NCBI GenBank assembly: GCA_017460885.1
Contig: JAFUAB010000038.1
Coordinates: forward strand, 1 to 32,609
DNA length: 32,609 nt
Origin: Lachnospiraceae bacterium
Lineage (GTDB): Bacteria; Bacillota; Clostridia; Lachnospirales; Lachnospiraceae
Reading direction: 5' to 3'
The position numbers and the translations under genes were made by a program. The notes under the pieces are model-generated. The model worked only from the letters and a program-made list of their open reading frames with translations, was not told the origin of the DNA and searched no databases. Positions 1-8,476 of the stretch are shown piece after piece. Position 1 is the stretch's first letter; each line of letters opens with the position of its first letter.

Positions 1-25
1 AACTTGAACAGTTGGCAAAGGATAG

Positions 26-98
26 ATGTTCATATGCAATGAAGAAAACGTAGGCGTAGTGGGCTACGCCGAGGCTTTCTGAAGAAGCATATGGACAT
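26..98. repeat. Nested inverted repeat just after the branching-enzyme-like gene
   Basis: The outer arms ATGTTCATATGC (26-37) and GCATATGGACAT (87-98) pair with one mismatch. An inner perfect 7-bp hairpin GGCGTAG-TGGG-CTACGCC lies at 53-70. The element begins at the base next to the TAA stop of the minus-strand gene. No T-run follows it on the minus strand, so it is not a textbook intrinsic terminator. It could be a REP/MITE-like repeat, an mRNA 3'-end stabiliser or a weak terminator. No second copy was noticed in the window. Confidence 0.6.
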
Positions 99-2543
99 TT
101 AGCCGAGACAAATGATCAAGTTATTTTGCAACAGTTCCTTACTGTTCTTCATACTCTCCTCGGTCACCCGCAGACGGTGAGCCGCAAGCTCGGCACGTTC
201 TGCAGCTTCTTTTGCTTTTTCCATGGCAACCTCGGCCTTTCTGAATTCCTCGTCGGCCTTTTCATACGCCTTTTCGGCTTTTAAGCGGGCTTCCTCGGCA
301 AGTCTCGTTGCCTCCTCGGCCTTTGCCCGTTCCTCATCTGCTTTTTTACGGGCATTTTCTGCCTTCTGTGCCTCCTTCTCGGCTGCCTTTTTGGCTTCAT
401 CGGCCTTTTTGCGGGCCTCCCTTTGGAGACCGAGCATATACTCACGGTCGTTTTCGTCAAAAGGCTCATATCCGAAGACGGACAGGCTGAGAGCGGGGAT
501 CGTTACCGGCACGTGGTAGGGTCTGCCGTCCACATCATCATCTATAGTATAGATATAAGGCTCTTTTACCTTGGACGATCCGCCAAAGGTCGTTGCGTCG
601 GTATTAAATATCCTGGTATATCGTCCGGGAAGAGGCACACCAACGTTAAGGCTCTGCTCTATGCCCGAGAAATTGGCAACTACAACCAGCGAATCACCGC
701 TCCGTCTGCTCTTTCTAAGGAAAGATACAGTACATCTCCCACTGTCGATGCAATTGATCCACTCGAAGCCCTCCTCCGAGTCGTCCAGCTCATACAGTGC
801 CGGATGCTTCATATAGAACCCGTTAAGAGCCCGGATCAGCTTCTCTATAGACGCCGCATCGTCATCAACTGTCAGAACCGAGCTGATAAGCTTTGCGCCG
901 GGATGCATCATCATGAATCCGAGTGAAAGCCTGATATCGTTGATACTGTTCATGTTCATAGGCAGGATAAACCGGTCGGAATAGCAGTAAACCATGCTGA
1001 GTGTCAGATCATTATGGCTGCCGCCCCGGAAAAGGGGATCCAGAGAGATATAACGCAGATAGTCGTCTCTCCAGTTATTGTTCCACTTGTAGGTAAAGCC
1101 CAGTCCTCCGTCAGATACGGCAGCAGTGATCCTGGGATACCCGGATGTGTCCTCGGCTATCGTGATGACTCCGGGATAACTGCGGCTTATTGTATTATTC
1201 AGATTCTTGATAAACTCCAGGGCTTCAAGATTCTCATGTCCGCCGTACATATTGGGGATCCAGTCGCCGCGGCTTCGTCCGTAATCCAGACATATCACGG
1301 AGGCAAGGGAATCAATCCGCAGACCGTCAATATGGAATTCCTTCAGCCAGTAAAGAGCATTGGACTTAAGGAAACTGATAACCTCTCCGCGTCCGTAATT
1401 GAACAGCAATGTTCCCCACTGAGGGTGAATGCCCTGTCTCGGATCCTCATGTTCGTAGCAACCGGTTCCGTCGGTCTTCTGAAGCGCGTAACTGGCATTT
1501 GAGGGATGGGCCAGCGTCCAGTCAAGTATCACGCGTATCCCGTTTTTGTGGAAAATATCGATCATGCCCGCAAAGTCATCGGGAGTGCCGAATCTGTATG
1601 TAGGTGCATAGAAGCATATGGTCTCATATCCGTAACTGGCCTCGTTGTCGTATTCGGCCACAGGTTTGAGTTCCACATGGGTATAGCCTGAGGATTTGGC
1701 ATATCCGGCGATCTCCTCGGCAAGCTCACGGTAATTCGTCTTTCCTGTCTTTTCCGAATATGTCCTGAGATCACATTCATAGATGCTGACCGGCGAAGCT
1801 CCGGGGATCTCTCCCAGGCTCCTGTCCTTCATATAGTTGGCATCGCTCCATTTATACCTGTCGGGATCCGATACGACGGATTTATACCAGCCCTCATCGT
1901 TTACAACTCCCCCGGAATAAGGATCGATCACGGTCTTGGACAGTCCGCCTTTCATATTGATCTCGTAATAATACTTATCTCCCGCACCCACTCCGGGGAT
2001 AAATAACGTAAAGAAACCGGTACCCTCCATGCGGTCCATCTGGTGGAACCGGCCATCCCAGTTATTGAAATCTCCCAGAACACTCACGCGTCTCGCATTT
2101 GGCGCCCAAATGGCAAACATGGTTCCGGAAACCTTACCGATCTTTTTAATATGAGCTCCAAGTATCTCATAAGCCGCATCTGACTTGCCTGAGCTGATAT
2201 CCCTGCAGTCTTTGGCCGACAGCTTATGGTCAAACCTGTATGCGTCGATCATCTTATCTATACGGCCATCGTTATACTCAACCACATAATCGTAATCCCC
2301 GATGGACTTACCCGGGACCAAAGCAGCGAAATATCCGGCTTCATCCACCATTTCCATCTTTATCGCCTTGTCCGCATCCGGGATATTTAAACGGATCTCC
2401 TTTGCATCCGGGCAGAAAACCTGAAATAAAGTGGAGCTGCCCACAGTCCTCGGCCCCAAAACCTGAGAGGGTTTATCCGACTCAGCATACACAACGGCCT
2501 CGATAGCCGGCCAGTTCATAAGCTTATACATTTTGTTATTCAT
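99..2543 (-). CDS. Glycogen branching enzyme-like protein (GH13) with degenerate region IV and C-terminal coiled coil
   Basis: The 814-aa protein follows the GlgB layout: an N-terminal region, a CBM48-like beta-sandwich (about 130-215, GDFNNWDG), a GH13 barrel (about 250-600) and a C-terminal beta domain. Family motifs are visible: DWTLAH (D341, H346), GLRIDSLAS with the nucleophile position D411, and TIAEDTS with the acid/base position E464. Region IV, normally LPLSHDE in branching enzymes, reads LPMNMNS (about 527-533). The His-Asp pair is therefore lost, and the following loop is shorter than usual. Residues about 699-800 form an Ala/Glu/Lys-rich coiled coil that is not part of GlgB. ATG with AGGAGA upstream supports the start. 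It lies 79 bp after the DUF1015 gene and may be co-transcribed. Catalytic branching activity is doubtful; a glycogen-binding or scaffolding role is inference. Confidence 0.85.
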   Translation of the reverse strand: MNNKMYKLMNWPAIEAVVYAESDKPSQVLGPRTVGSSTLFQVFCPDAKEIRLNIPDADKAIKMEMVDEAGYFAALVPGKSIGDYDYVVEYNDGRIDKMIDAYRFDHKLSAKDCRDISSGKSDAAYEILGAHIKKIGKVSGTMFAIWAPNARRVSVLGDFNNWDGRFHQMDRMEGTGFFTLFIPGVGAGDKYYYEINMKGGLSKTVIDPYSGGVVNDEGWYKSVVSDPDRYKWSDANYMKDRSLGEIPGASPVSIYECDLRTYSEKTGKTNYRELAEEIAGYAKSSGYTHVELKPVAEYDNEASYGYETICFYAPTYRFGTPDDFAGMIDIFHKNGIRVILDWTLAHPSNASYALQKTDGTGCYEHEDPRQGIHPQWGTLLFNYGRGEVISFLKSNALYWLKEFHIDGLRIDSLASVICLDYGRSRGDWIPNMYGGHENLEALEFIKNLNNTISRSYPGVITIAEDTSGYPRITAAVSDGGLGFTYKWNNNWRDDYLRYISLDPLFRGGSHNDLTLSMVYCYSDRFILPMNMNSINDIRLSLGFMMMHPGAKLISSVLTVDDDAASIEKLIRALNGFYMKHPALYELDDSEEGFEWINCIDSGRCTVSFLRKSRRSGDSLVVVANFSGIEQSLNVGVPLPGRYTRIFNTDATTFGGSSKVKEPYIYTIDDDVDGRPYHVPVTIPALSLSVFGYEPFDENDREYMLGLQREARKKADEAKKAAEKEAQKAENARKKADEERAKAEEATRLAEEARLKAEKAYEKADEEFRKAEVAMEKAKEAAERAELAAHRLRVTEESMKNSKELLQNNLIICLG

Positions 2544-2622
2544 ATGTCTCTCCTTCTTGCTCCGGTTTTGGGAATTGTCTCCGGTTCGTCTGCTTCCGCC
2601 CGGGATGAAGCCTCCTCAGATA

Positions 2623-3864
2623 TCAAACGTCTACCTGATCAAGCATGTGTATAAACAGTCCGCTGAGCAGCTTGGGCTCAAACCAGGTGGACTTTGGCGG
2701 CATCAGTAACCCGGCATCCGCCACATCAAACAGCTCATGTATATCAGTGGGATACATTGCAAAGGCACAGACGCAATCCTTATGACATCTGCGTTCCAGT
2801 TCCTCTATGCCTCGTATTCCGCCCACAAAATCTATACGTTTATCGGTCTTGGGATCATCTATGCCGAGTATCGGGCCGAGTACATTATCCTGTAATATCG
2901 CAACATCCAGATCCCTGACCGGATCTCCGGTAAGCTTATCCGCAGGAAATCTAAGCCTGTACCATTTATCTTCCAGAAAGAGTCCGCATTCGCCTTTCCC
3001 GGACGGATGAACCCTTTCAGCTGATGCTTCTACGTTATAGATCCTGCCGAGACGATCGAGAAATTCAGTTGCCGTAAGTCCGTTCAGATCTCTGATCACA
3101 CGGTTGTAATCCATGATCATCAGCTCATTATCAGGGAATAGTACGGAAAGGAAATGCTCTGCCTCTGTATCCTCGGGGACATTTATATCCTTACGCCTGT
3201 TTAAGGCAACCCTGCAGGCCGAAGCACATCTGTGATGACCGTCCGCAATATATATGCTGTCCATCTTAGAGAAGCTGTCGCCGATGGCATCGATATCGTC
3301 CCTGTGGGTGATCCTCCATACCCTCTGTACGGTATCGGCTTTTACAAAATCATAAAGTGCCGGTTCTTCTTTGACACGGCTGATCACTGCCCCTATCACA
3401 TCACTCTGCCTGTAAGCAAGAAAGATCGGTCCGGTCTGTGCATTGCAGGTGTCGACATGTCTGATCCGGTCAGTTTCCTTGTCGGCACGGGTATTCTCGT
3501 GCTTTTTGATGATGCCGTCCACATAATCCTGAACAGAGCTGAGGGCAACTATTCCCGTCTGGGTGCGTCCTTTAAAGGTCTGTTCATAGATATAATAGCT
3601 CTCTGAATCATCCTGTATGAATTCGCCGGCAGCAATCTGGTCGCGCAGCATACGAGCCGCACACTCATAAACCTCGGGCGCATACATATCCTGACCGGGT
3701 TCAAACTGTGTCTCCGGTCTGTCTATACGCAGAAAGGAATGCTCATCTCCCCTGGTCAGTTCATATGCTTCCTGTCTGTTGTACACATCATATGGAAGGG
3801 ATGCGATCTGTTCCTCGTACCCTAAAGCCGGTCTGAATGCTTTGAAAGGTCTTATATCAGCCAT
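2623..3864 (-). CDS. DUF1015 family protein, serine-metabolism associated
   Basis: 413 aa, the usual size of DUF1015/COG4198 proteins, whose biochemical function I do not know to be established. Conserved features seen are the N-terminal IRPFKAFRP, PYDV, KHENT (about 121-125) and ADGHHR (207-212). The DGHHR motif also occurs in the ParB/sulfiredoxin-like free-serine kinase SerK, which suggests a nucleotide- or phosphate-handling site; this is inference from the motif only. It lies downstream of serC and serA on the same strand, separated by a small opposite-strand gene. No SerB-type phosphatase is visible in the window, so a role in the phosphoserine/serine step is an attractive guess. Start ATG preceded by GGTGAG. 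Confidence 0.85.
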   Translation of the reverse strand: MADIRPFKAFRPALGYEEQIASLPYDVYNRQEAYELTRGDEHSFLRIDRPETQFEPGQDMYAPEVYECAARMLRDQIAAGEFIQDDSESYYIYEQTFKGRTQTGIVALSSVQDYVDGIIKKHENTRADKETDRIRHVDTCNAQTGPIFLAYRQSDVIGAVISRVKEEPALYDFVKADTVQRVWRITHRDDIDAIGDSFSKMDSIYIADGHHRCASACRVALNRRKDINVPEDTEAEHFLSVLFPDNELMIMDYNRVIRDLNGLTATEFLDRLGRIYNVEASAERVHPSGKGECGLFLEDKWYRLRFPADKLTGDPVRDLDVAILQDNVLGPILGIDDPKTDKRIDFVGGIRGIEELERRCHKDCVCAFAMYPTDIHELFDVADAGLLMPPKSTWFEPKLLSGLFIHMLDQVDV

Positions 3865-4089
3865 ATTCTCACCATATTATTTATTTTCAATCTGATTTTT
3901 CTTCGCTTCTTCAGCCTCATCTGCGGTTGGAGTATGTGTCTCCAAAAAAATCACAAGATCCCCTATTAAAGTTTATTTTTCAAAAATACCTGGAATTAAT
4001 TCTACCATAAAGATGATGCGCAAGCCAACCAAATATGATAAACTATGAAAGATTGAAAAGCCGTCTATACATCATCAAAGGAGTAACCC

Positions 4090-4371
4090 ATGACAGAAAA
4101 GAACGCCAAAATACTCAAAAGAATAAATGAATATGCCGAGGTTCACCTTGCGGATATCGATCCCCAGAAGACTCCCGTCAGCTTCCAGCTAGAGACGCTC
4201 AAGCCCATCATGCAGGAGATCGCTGATGAGGAAAAGATGTCTCTTGAGGATATGTTCATACTTTATATGGATCTTGCCAGTGAAGCAGGCGTGATCGCCG
4301 AGAAACAGCTCCAGGAGGATCTTGGGGAGAATCCGCAGACCTTCGCGGATATCGCAAATTTCGTGAATTAA
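4090..4371 (+). CDS. Small acidic hypothetical protein
   Basis: 93 aa with a good ribosome site (AAAGGAG, 6 nt before ATG). It is the only plus-strand gene in the left 18 kb. The protein is acidic and predicted mainly helical: it starts MTEKNAKILKRIN, has an amphipathic middle (about 35-75) and ends FADIANFVN. There is no membrane segment, Cys cluster or recognised domain. It sits between the divergent DUF1015 gene and the convergent serA, and is followed by a long bidirectional hairpin. I do not recognise the family; it is probably lineage-restricted. That it is a real gene rests on the ribosome site, the fitting spacing and the terminator. Confidence 0.7.
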   Translation: MTEKNAKILKRINEYAEVHLADIDPQKTPVSFQLETLKPIMQEIADEEKMSLEDMFILYMDLASEAGVIAEKQLQEDLGENPQTFADIANFVN

Positions 4372-4398
4372 GGAAATACGATCAGGCAGTGGGACTAT

Positions 4399-4490
4399 AA
4401 TATCAAAAACAGGCACCGATATATGTCTCTCCCTTACGGGAACTTTCTATCCGCAGAAAGAGAATCACATATCGATGCCTGTTTGATATT
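4399..4490. terminator. Bidirectional terminator-like hairpin with branched loop
   Basis: Long arms at 4399-4422 and 4469-4490 pair through AATATCAAA, CAGGCA and CGATAT blocks. The minus-strand 3' arm runs into GCCTGTTTTTG, so serA transcripts meet a stem followed by five Ts; on the plus strand a shorter GTTTG follows. The loop itself contains CTTTCT-ATCCGC-AGAAAG (4443-4460) and CCC-TTAC-GGG, giving a three-way shape. It separates the convergent 93-aa gene and serA. Confidence 0.65.
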
Positions 4491-4525
4491 CAATCTTATT
4501 AATGTTGTCCGTATATTTTCAACTG

Positions 4526-5689
4526 TTATTTAACCTTACGAACTCTGAACACTCCGTCGATCGCAGCGATCTTGTCCAGGATATCCTGTGATACCGGATC
4601 GGAAACATCTACCAGCGTATAAGCCACATCACCCCTGGACTTGTTGGTCATATCCTGGATATTCACCTTGGATGAACCGAATACACTTGTGAACTGACCG
4701 ATCATATTGGAGATGTTCTTGTGCAGGACGGCGATACGTCCGGCATTCTCACATACGCCCATATCACATTTGGGGAAGTTCACGCTGTTTACGATATTAC
4801 CGTTCTCAAGGTAATCCTTCATCTGCTTTACAGCCATGGCAGCACAGTTATCCTCAGCTTCTTCTGTAGAAGCTCCGAGGTGAGGAAGTACGATACAGCC
4901 GGGTTTGCCTGCCGTAGTAGGATTGGCAAAATCAGATACATATTTGCGAAGCTTGCCTGCAGAGAGTGCCTCGACTACGGCTGCCTCGTCCACGAGCAGA
5001 TCTCTTGCGAAGTTGAGCAGAACCGCATTGTTTTTCATCTTGGCTACGGCCTCGGCACTGATCATACCCTTTGTCGCATCCATGAGCGGAACATGGATCG
5101 TGATGTAATCGCACTCCGTGTAAATATCCATTACATTTACCACATGCCTGACATCGCGGCTTAAGTTCCACGCAGCATCTACAGAAATATAGGGATCATA
5201 TCCGTATACTTCCATTCCGAAGTGACGTGCCGTATTTGCCACCTTGATACCTATGGCCCCCAGACCTATGATACCAAGCTTCTTGCCCATCAGTTCGGTG
5301 CCCGCAAAGGCTTTCTTGGCCTTCTCGGCGCTCTTTCCCACATCGGGATCGGATGAATTGTCGGCTACCCAGTCGATGCCGCCCTTGATGTCACGGGCAG
5401 CAAGCAGCATTCCCGCGATAACCAGCTCCTTAACAGCGTTGGCATTTGCTCCGGGTGTATTGAATACGACAACTCCGGCCTCAGCACACTTATCCAAAGG
5501 AATATTGTTGACACCCGCACCAGCTCTTGCTACGCAAAGCAGGCTCTCAGGCAGCTCCATATCGTGCATCGACGCACTTCTGACCAGAATACCGTCTGCC
5601 TCATTTACATTATCAGTCTTGACATAATTGCTGCCGAACTCACTGGTTCCGACAGGGCTGATAGGATTTAAGCAATTATATTTGAACAT
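4526..5689 (-). CDS. serA: D-3-phosphoglycerate dehydrogenase
   Basis: 387 aa. Catalyses NAD-dependent oxidation of 3-phosphoglycerate, the first step of phosphorylated serine synthesis in the cytoplasm. The Rossmann motif GLGAIGIKVA lies near 142. The catalytic Arg is in LLNFARDLLVD, an acidic residue in YVSDFANPT, and the catalytic His in VLPHLGAS. A C-terminal ACT domain (about 318-387) suggests effector control, commonly serine. The length matches the short ACT-bearing Firmicute class. Start ATG has GAGG 8 nt upstream. It lies 67 nt after serC on the same strand, so co-transcription is very likely. Confidence 0.96.
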   Translation of the reverse strand: MFKYNCLNPISPVGTSEFGSNYVKTDNVNEADGILVRSASMHDMELPESLLCVARAGAGVNNIPLDKCAEAGVVVFNTPGANANAVKELVIAGMLLAARDIKGGIDWVADNSSDPDVGKSAEKAKKAFAGTELMGKKLGIIGLGAIGIKVANTARHFGMEVYGYDPYISVDAAWNLSRDVRHVVNVMDIYTECDYITIHVPLMDATKGMISAEAVAKMKNNAVLLNFARDLLVDEAAVVEALSAGKLRKYVSDFANPTTAGKPGCIVLPHLGASTEEAEDNCAAMAVKQMKDYLENGNIVNSVNFPKCDMGVCENAGRIAVLHKNISNMIGQFTSVFGSSKVNIQDMTNKSRGDVAYTLVDVSDPVSQDILDKIAAIDGVFRVRKVK

Positions 5690-5756
5690 TTATATTACCT
5701 CTTTTCTGTATTTTCTGATCTCGTCACTTCTCTCCATCCGAATGACGATCAACGGC

Positions 5757-6839
5757 TTATTTATTCTTTGCTTCAAAGTCAGCCATAAACTTAACCAGCT
5801 TCTCTACTCCCTCGATCGGCATCGCATTGTAGATGGAAGCTCTCATACCGCCAACGGTACGGTGTCCCTTGAGGTTAACAAACCCGGCTTCGGTTGCCTC
5901 CTTGACAAACTTCGCATCAAGCTCTTCATTGCCGGTAACAAAAGGCACGTTCATCAGGGATCTGTTCTCCTTACGTACGGTCCCCTTGAAAAGCTCGGAG
6001 GAATCAAGGAAATCGTAAAGGATCTTAGCCTTCTTCTCATTATGTGCCTTCATTGCTTCCAGACCGCCCATATCCAGGATCCACTTGAATACCTTGCCGC
6101 AGATATAGATACCGTAGCAGGGAGGTGTATTATACAGTGAATCGTTGTCGGCATGAGTCTTGAACTTCATCATCGTAGGAGTTCCGGGAAGGACATCATC
6201 CGATATCAGATCCTCTCTGATGATGACAACCTGTACTCCGGCGGGGCCGACATTCTTCTGAACTCCGGCATAGATGAGTCCGTATTTGGCCACATCCACG
6301 GGTTCGGAAAGGAAACAGCTGGACTGATCGGCTACCAGTATCTTACCCTTGGTATCCGGCAACTTCCAGAACTTGGTTCCGTAGATCGTGTTGTTCTCGC
6401 ATATATATACATAATCCATATCATCGGTGATCGGCAGATCCGAGCAATCCGGTATATAAGAGAAGGTCTCATCCGCACTGCTGGCAAGCTCTACCGCTTC
6501 ACCATAGATCTTTGCTTCCTGATATGCTTTCTTGGCCCACTGTCCGGTCAGAATATAGCCGGCCTTTTTATTTTTCATCAGATTCATGGGTACGGATGCA
6601 AAAAGAAGACTTGCTCCGCCCTGCACAAAGAGCACCTTATAATTGTCCGGAATATTCATAAGCCTGCGAAGATCCACCTCCGCTTCCTTGATGATCCCGT
6701 CATAAACCTTGGATCTGTGGCTCATCTCCATTACGGACATTCCGCTGCCCTTATAGTCCAGCATCTCCTCGGCTGCTTCCTTAAGCACGCTCTCCGGCAA
6801 TACAGCCGGTCCTGCAGAAAAATTGTACACTCTTCCCAT
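5757..6839 (-). CDS. serC: Phosphoserine aminotransferase
   Basis: 360 aa, class-V aminotransferase. It converts 3-phosphohydroxypyruvate and glutamate to O-phosphoserine. Family signatures are the N-terminal VYNFSAGPAVLPE, SVMEMSHRS, the nucleotide-like FVQGGAS, and the PLP lysine K195 in AGVQKNVGPAG. An upstream in-frame ATG at 6854 is embedded in the ribosome site GAGGAG; the ATG at 6839 has ideal 7-nt spacing, so I place the start there. It is first gene of the serC-serA unit, with its own promoter at 6922-6950. Confidence 0.96.
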   Translation of the reverse strand: MGRVYNFSAGPAVLPESVLKEAAEEMLDYKGSGMSVMEMSHRSKVYDGIIKEAEVDLRRLMNIPDNYKVLFVQGGASLLFASVPMNLMKNKKAGYILTGQWAKKAYQEAKIYGEAVELASSADETFSYIPDCSDLPITDDMDYVYICENNTIYGTKFWKLPDTKGKILVADQSSCFLSEPVDVAKYGLIYAGVQKNVGPAGVQVVIIREDLISDDVLPGTPTMMKFKTHADNDSLYNTPPCYGIYICGKVFKWILDMGGLEAMKAHNEKKAKILYDFLDSSELFKGTVRKENRSLMNVPFVTGNEELDAKFVKEATEAGFVNLKGHRTVGGMRASIYNAMPIEGVEKLVKFMADFEAKNK

Positions 6840-6950
6840 AACTGATCTCCTCATTTTTAATGAATCGGTATCTCGCCCGATACCATATAAATATAGCAGC
6901 GGCGCTTACGCACCGCTAACTATTTTACCTTTATGTTTATAAAACGTCAA
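6840..6950 (-). promoter_or_regulatory. serC promoter and structured leader
   Basis: On the minus strand TTGACG and TAAAAT (6945-6950 and 6922-6927) are separated by exactly 17 nt. The leader then holds an 8-bp hairpin AGCGGTGC-GTAA-GCGCCGCT with a GNRA-type loop, and a 6-bp hairpin GGTATC-GGGCGA-GATACC, before the ribosome site. No intrinsic terminator precedes serC, so the hairpins may affect mRNA stability rather than attenuation. Confidence 0.75.
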
Positions 6951-7013
6951 TTATAAAAGCATGCTGATTAATTAACCGTATATCCGATACACATCCGATC
7001 CGTTATACACTTA

Positions 7014-8408
7014 TCAGAAAGCCTTGATAACGGTTATTTCCGCATAATTGCCCTTTATTCCGACCTTAATATCATCTGCCAGACTGGTAAGGATCTTTTT
7101 TTCAAGGTTTTGCTCCGTATTTCTAAGCATACTGCTGTAGCCGGAATAAGTTACAGTGGCATTTGAGTCATCCAGTCTGCGCGACAGGATCAGCTCCCGG
7201 ATCATGCCGGCAAACCCGGATGCGGCGGCATTTTTACCATCAGAAGACAGATCCAGTAATTCCTGACGTTTGGCATTACTCATCTCGGTTCTGACCCTGA
7301 AGCATATCTTCACCTTGTTGCGGCTTCCCTCCAGCCAGAAACGTCCGCGGCTCTGCCCTGTGGCATCCAGTGTAAATCCGAACAGTTCCTCCGACAAATG
7401 GCGGATCAAATTTGTCTGTTCGGGCTTAAAAGAATGATATGCCGCAAATATATCCACTTTTTCAAACACTCTGTTGATATCATTCTGACCGTTGTTTATC
7501 TCTATCGGATCGGTTTTGATCCTCGCATTACGTTTTTTCACCTTAAAGCTGGCGTCCTGAGAATAACCCATATCCTCTTCATTTTTCTCGATAATATTGA
7601 CATAGCTGTACGGGATCTCAATGCCTTCCTTACGAAATCTGTCCAGTATGGAAGCACGCACTTCGCTGCATGCCAGGAAATTATCTGTTTCGGGTTCTGT
7701 CCAAATGACTGTCTCAAGAGCCAGACTGCTGTCGTCAAAGCTCATGAAATAAACATCTCCATACCCTCCCAGATCGTCATTTGCCTTATTTGCCTGATTC
7801 GGCACCGTAAACGGACACTCTCTTACAGCCTGCCTTACGATATAGATCGCTTTGTGGATATCGGTATCATAACTGACCGCTACACGTATATTGCTTCCAC
7901 GCAATGACTGACGATAGCTGGTATTGGTAATAACCCTGCTGTTAAGCTCACTGTTCGGAATAATATATCTGATGCCATCCATGGTTTTCAGAACCGTATG
8001 ACGCATGGAGAGTTCCTCCACCACGCATGCCTTCTCGACATTATCGAGAAGCAGACGGTCTCCGATCTCAAAAGGACGATATATGCTTATCATCAATCCG
8101 GCGAAAAAATCCTTAAGTACATTTTGTGCCGCAAAACCGACAATGGCACTGAATACCGCCACCGATCCGGCTACGAGCCTTGTAAGCCTGGACATTCCCC
8201 AGTACTCGGCTATCAGCAGAAGTACACATATTATCATGACAAATCCGCGGACAAAGCGCTGAACAAACAGTAAATGCATCTGTCCGTTCTGTCTGTACAG
8301 CTTTCCGATTATATATCTGTTCAGAAAAAGAAAGAACCCCGATAACGCCAGAGTCACTATTGCCTGTATGATAAAATCTTCATTATGCATATTGATCGCC
8401 AAATCCAT
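7014..8408 (-). CDS. MscS-family mechanosensitive channel
   Basis: 464 aa. Three membrane segments lie in the first about 95 residues. The pore helix region GSVAVFSAIVGFAAQNVLKD is followed by FAGLMISIYRPFEIGDRL, the characteristic MscS core, and then a beta-rich cytoplasmic domain (about 120-265). The remaining about 170 residues (from about 300) are an extra soluble domain absent from the minimal E. coli MscS; I do not recognise it. MscS channels release solutes on hypo-osmotic shock. The gene follows the membrane/GGDEF-like gene by 68 nt in the same direction and may be the last gene of that signalling operon. The start is supported only by a weak ribosome site; an ATG six codons later is possible. 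Confidence 0.9.
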   Translation of the reverse strand: MDLAINMHNEDFIIQAIVTLALSGFFLFLNRYIIGKLYRQNGQMHLLFVQRFVRGFVMIICVLLLIAEYWGMSRLTRLVAGSVAVFSAIVGFAAQNVLKDFFAGLMISIYRPFEIGDRLLLDNVEKACVVEELSMRHTVLKTMDGIRYIIPNSELNSRVITNTSYRQSLRGSNIRVAVSYDTDIHKAIYIVRQAVRECPFTVPNQANKANDDLGGYGDVYFMSFDDSSLALETVIWTEPETDNFLACSEVRASILDRFRKEGIEIPYSYVNIIEKNEEDMGYSQDASFKVKKRNARIKTDPIEINNGQNDINRVFEKVDIFAAYHSFKPEQTNLIRHLSEELFGFTLDATGQSRGRFWLEGSRNKVKICFRVRTEMSNAKRQELLDLSSDGKNAAASGFAGMIRELILSRRLDDSNATVTYSGYSSMLRNTEQNLEKKILTSLADDIKVGIKGNYAEITVIKAF

Positions 8409-8476
8409 ACTTCTGCCCGTAGCGACGAGCGTCGGATCCCATCCGATCCGTAATGATAAAGAATTGTGGAGCCATA

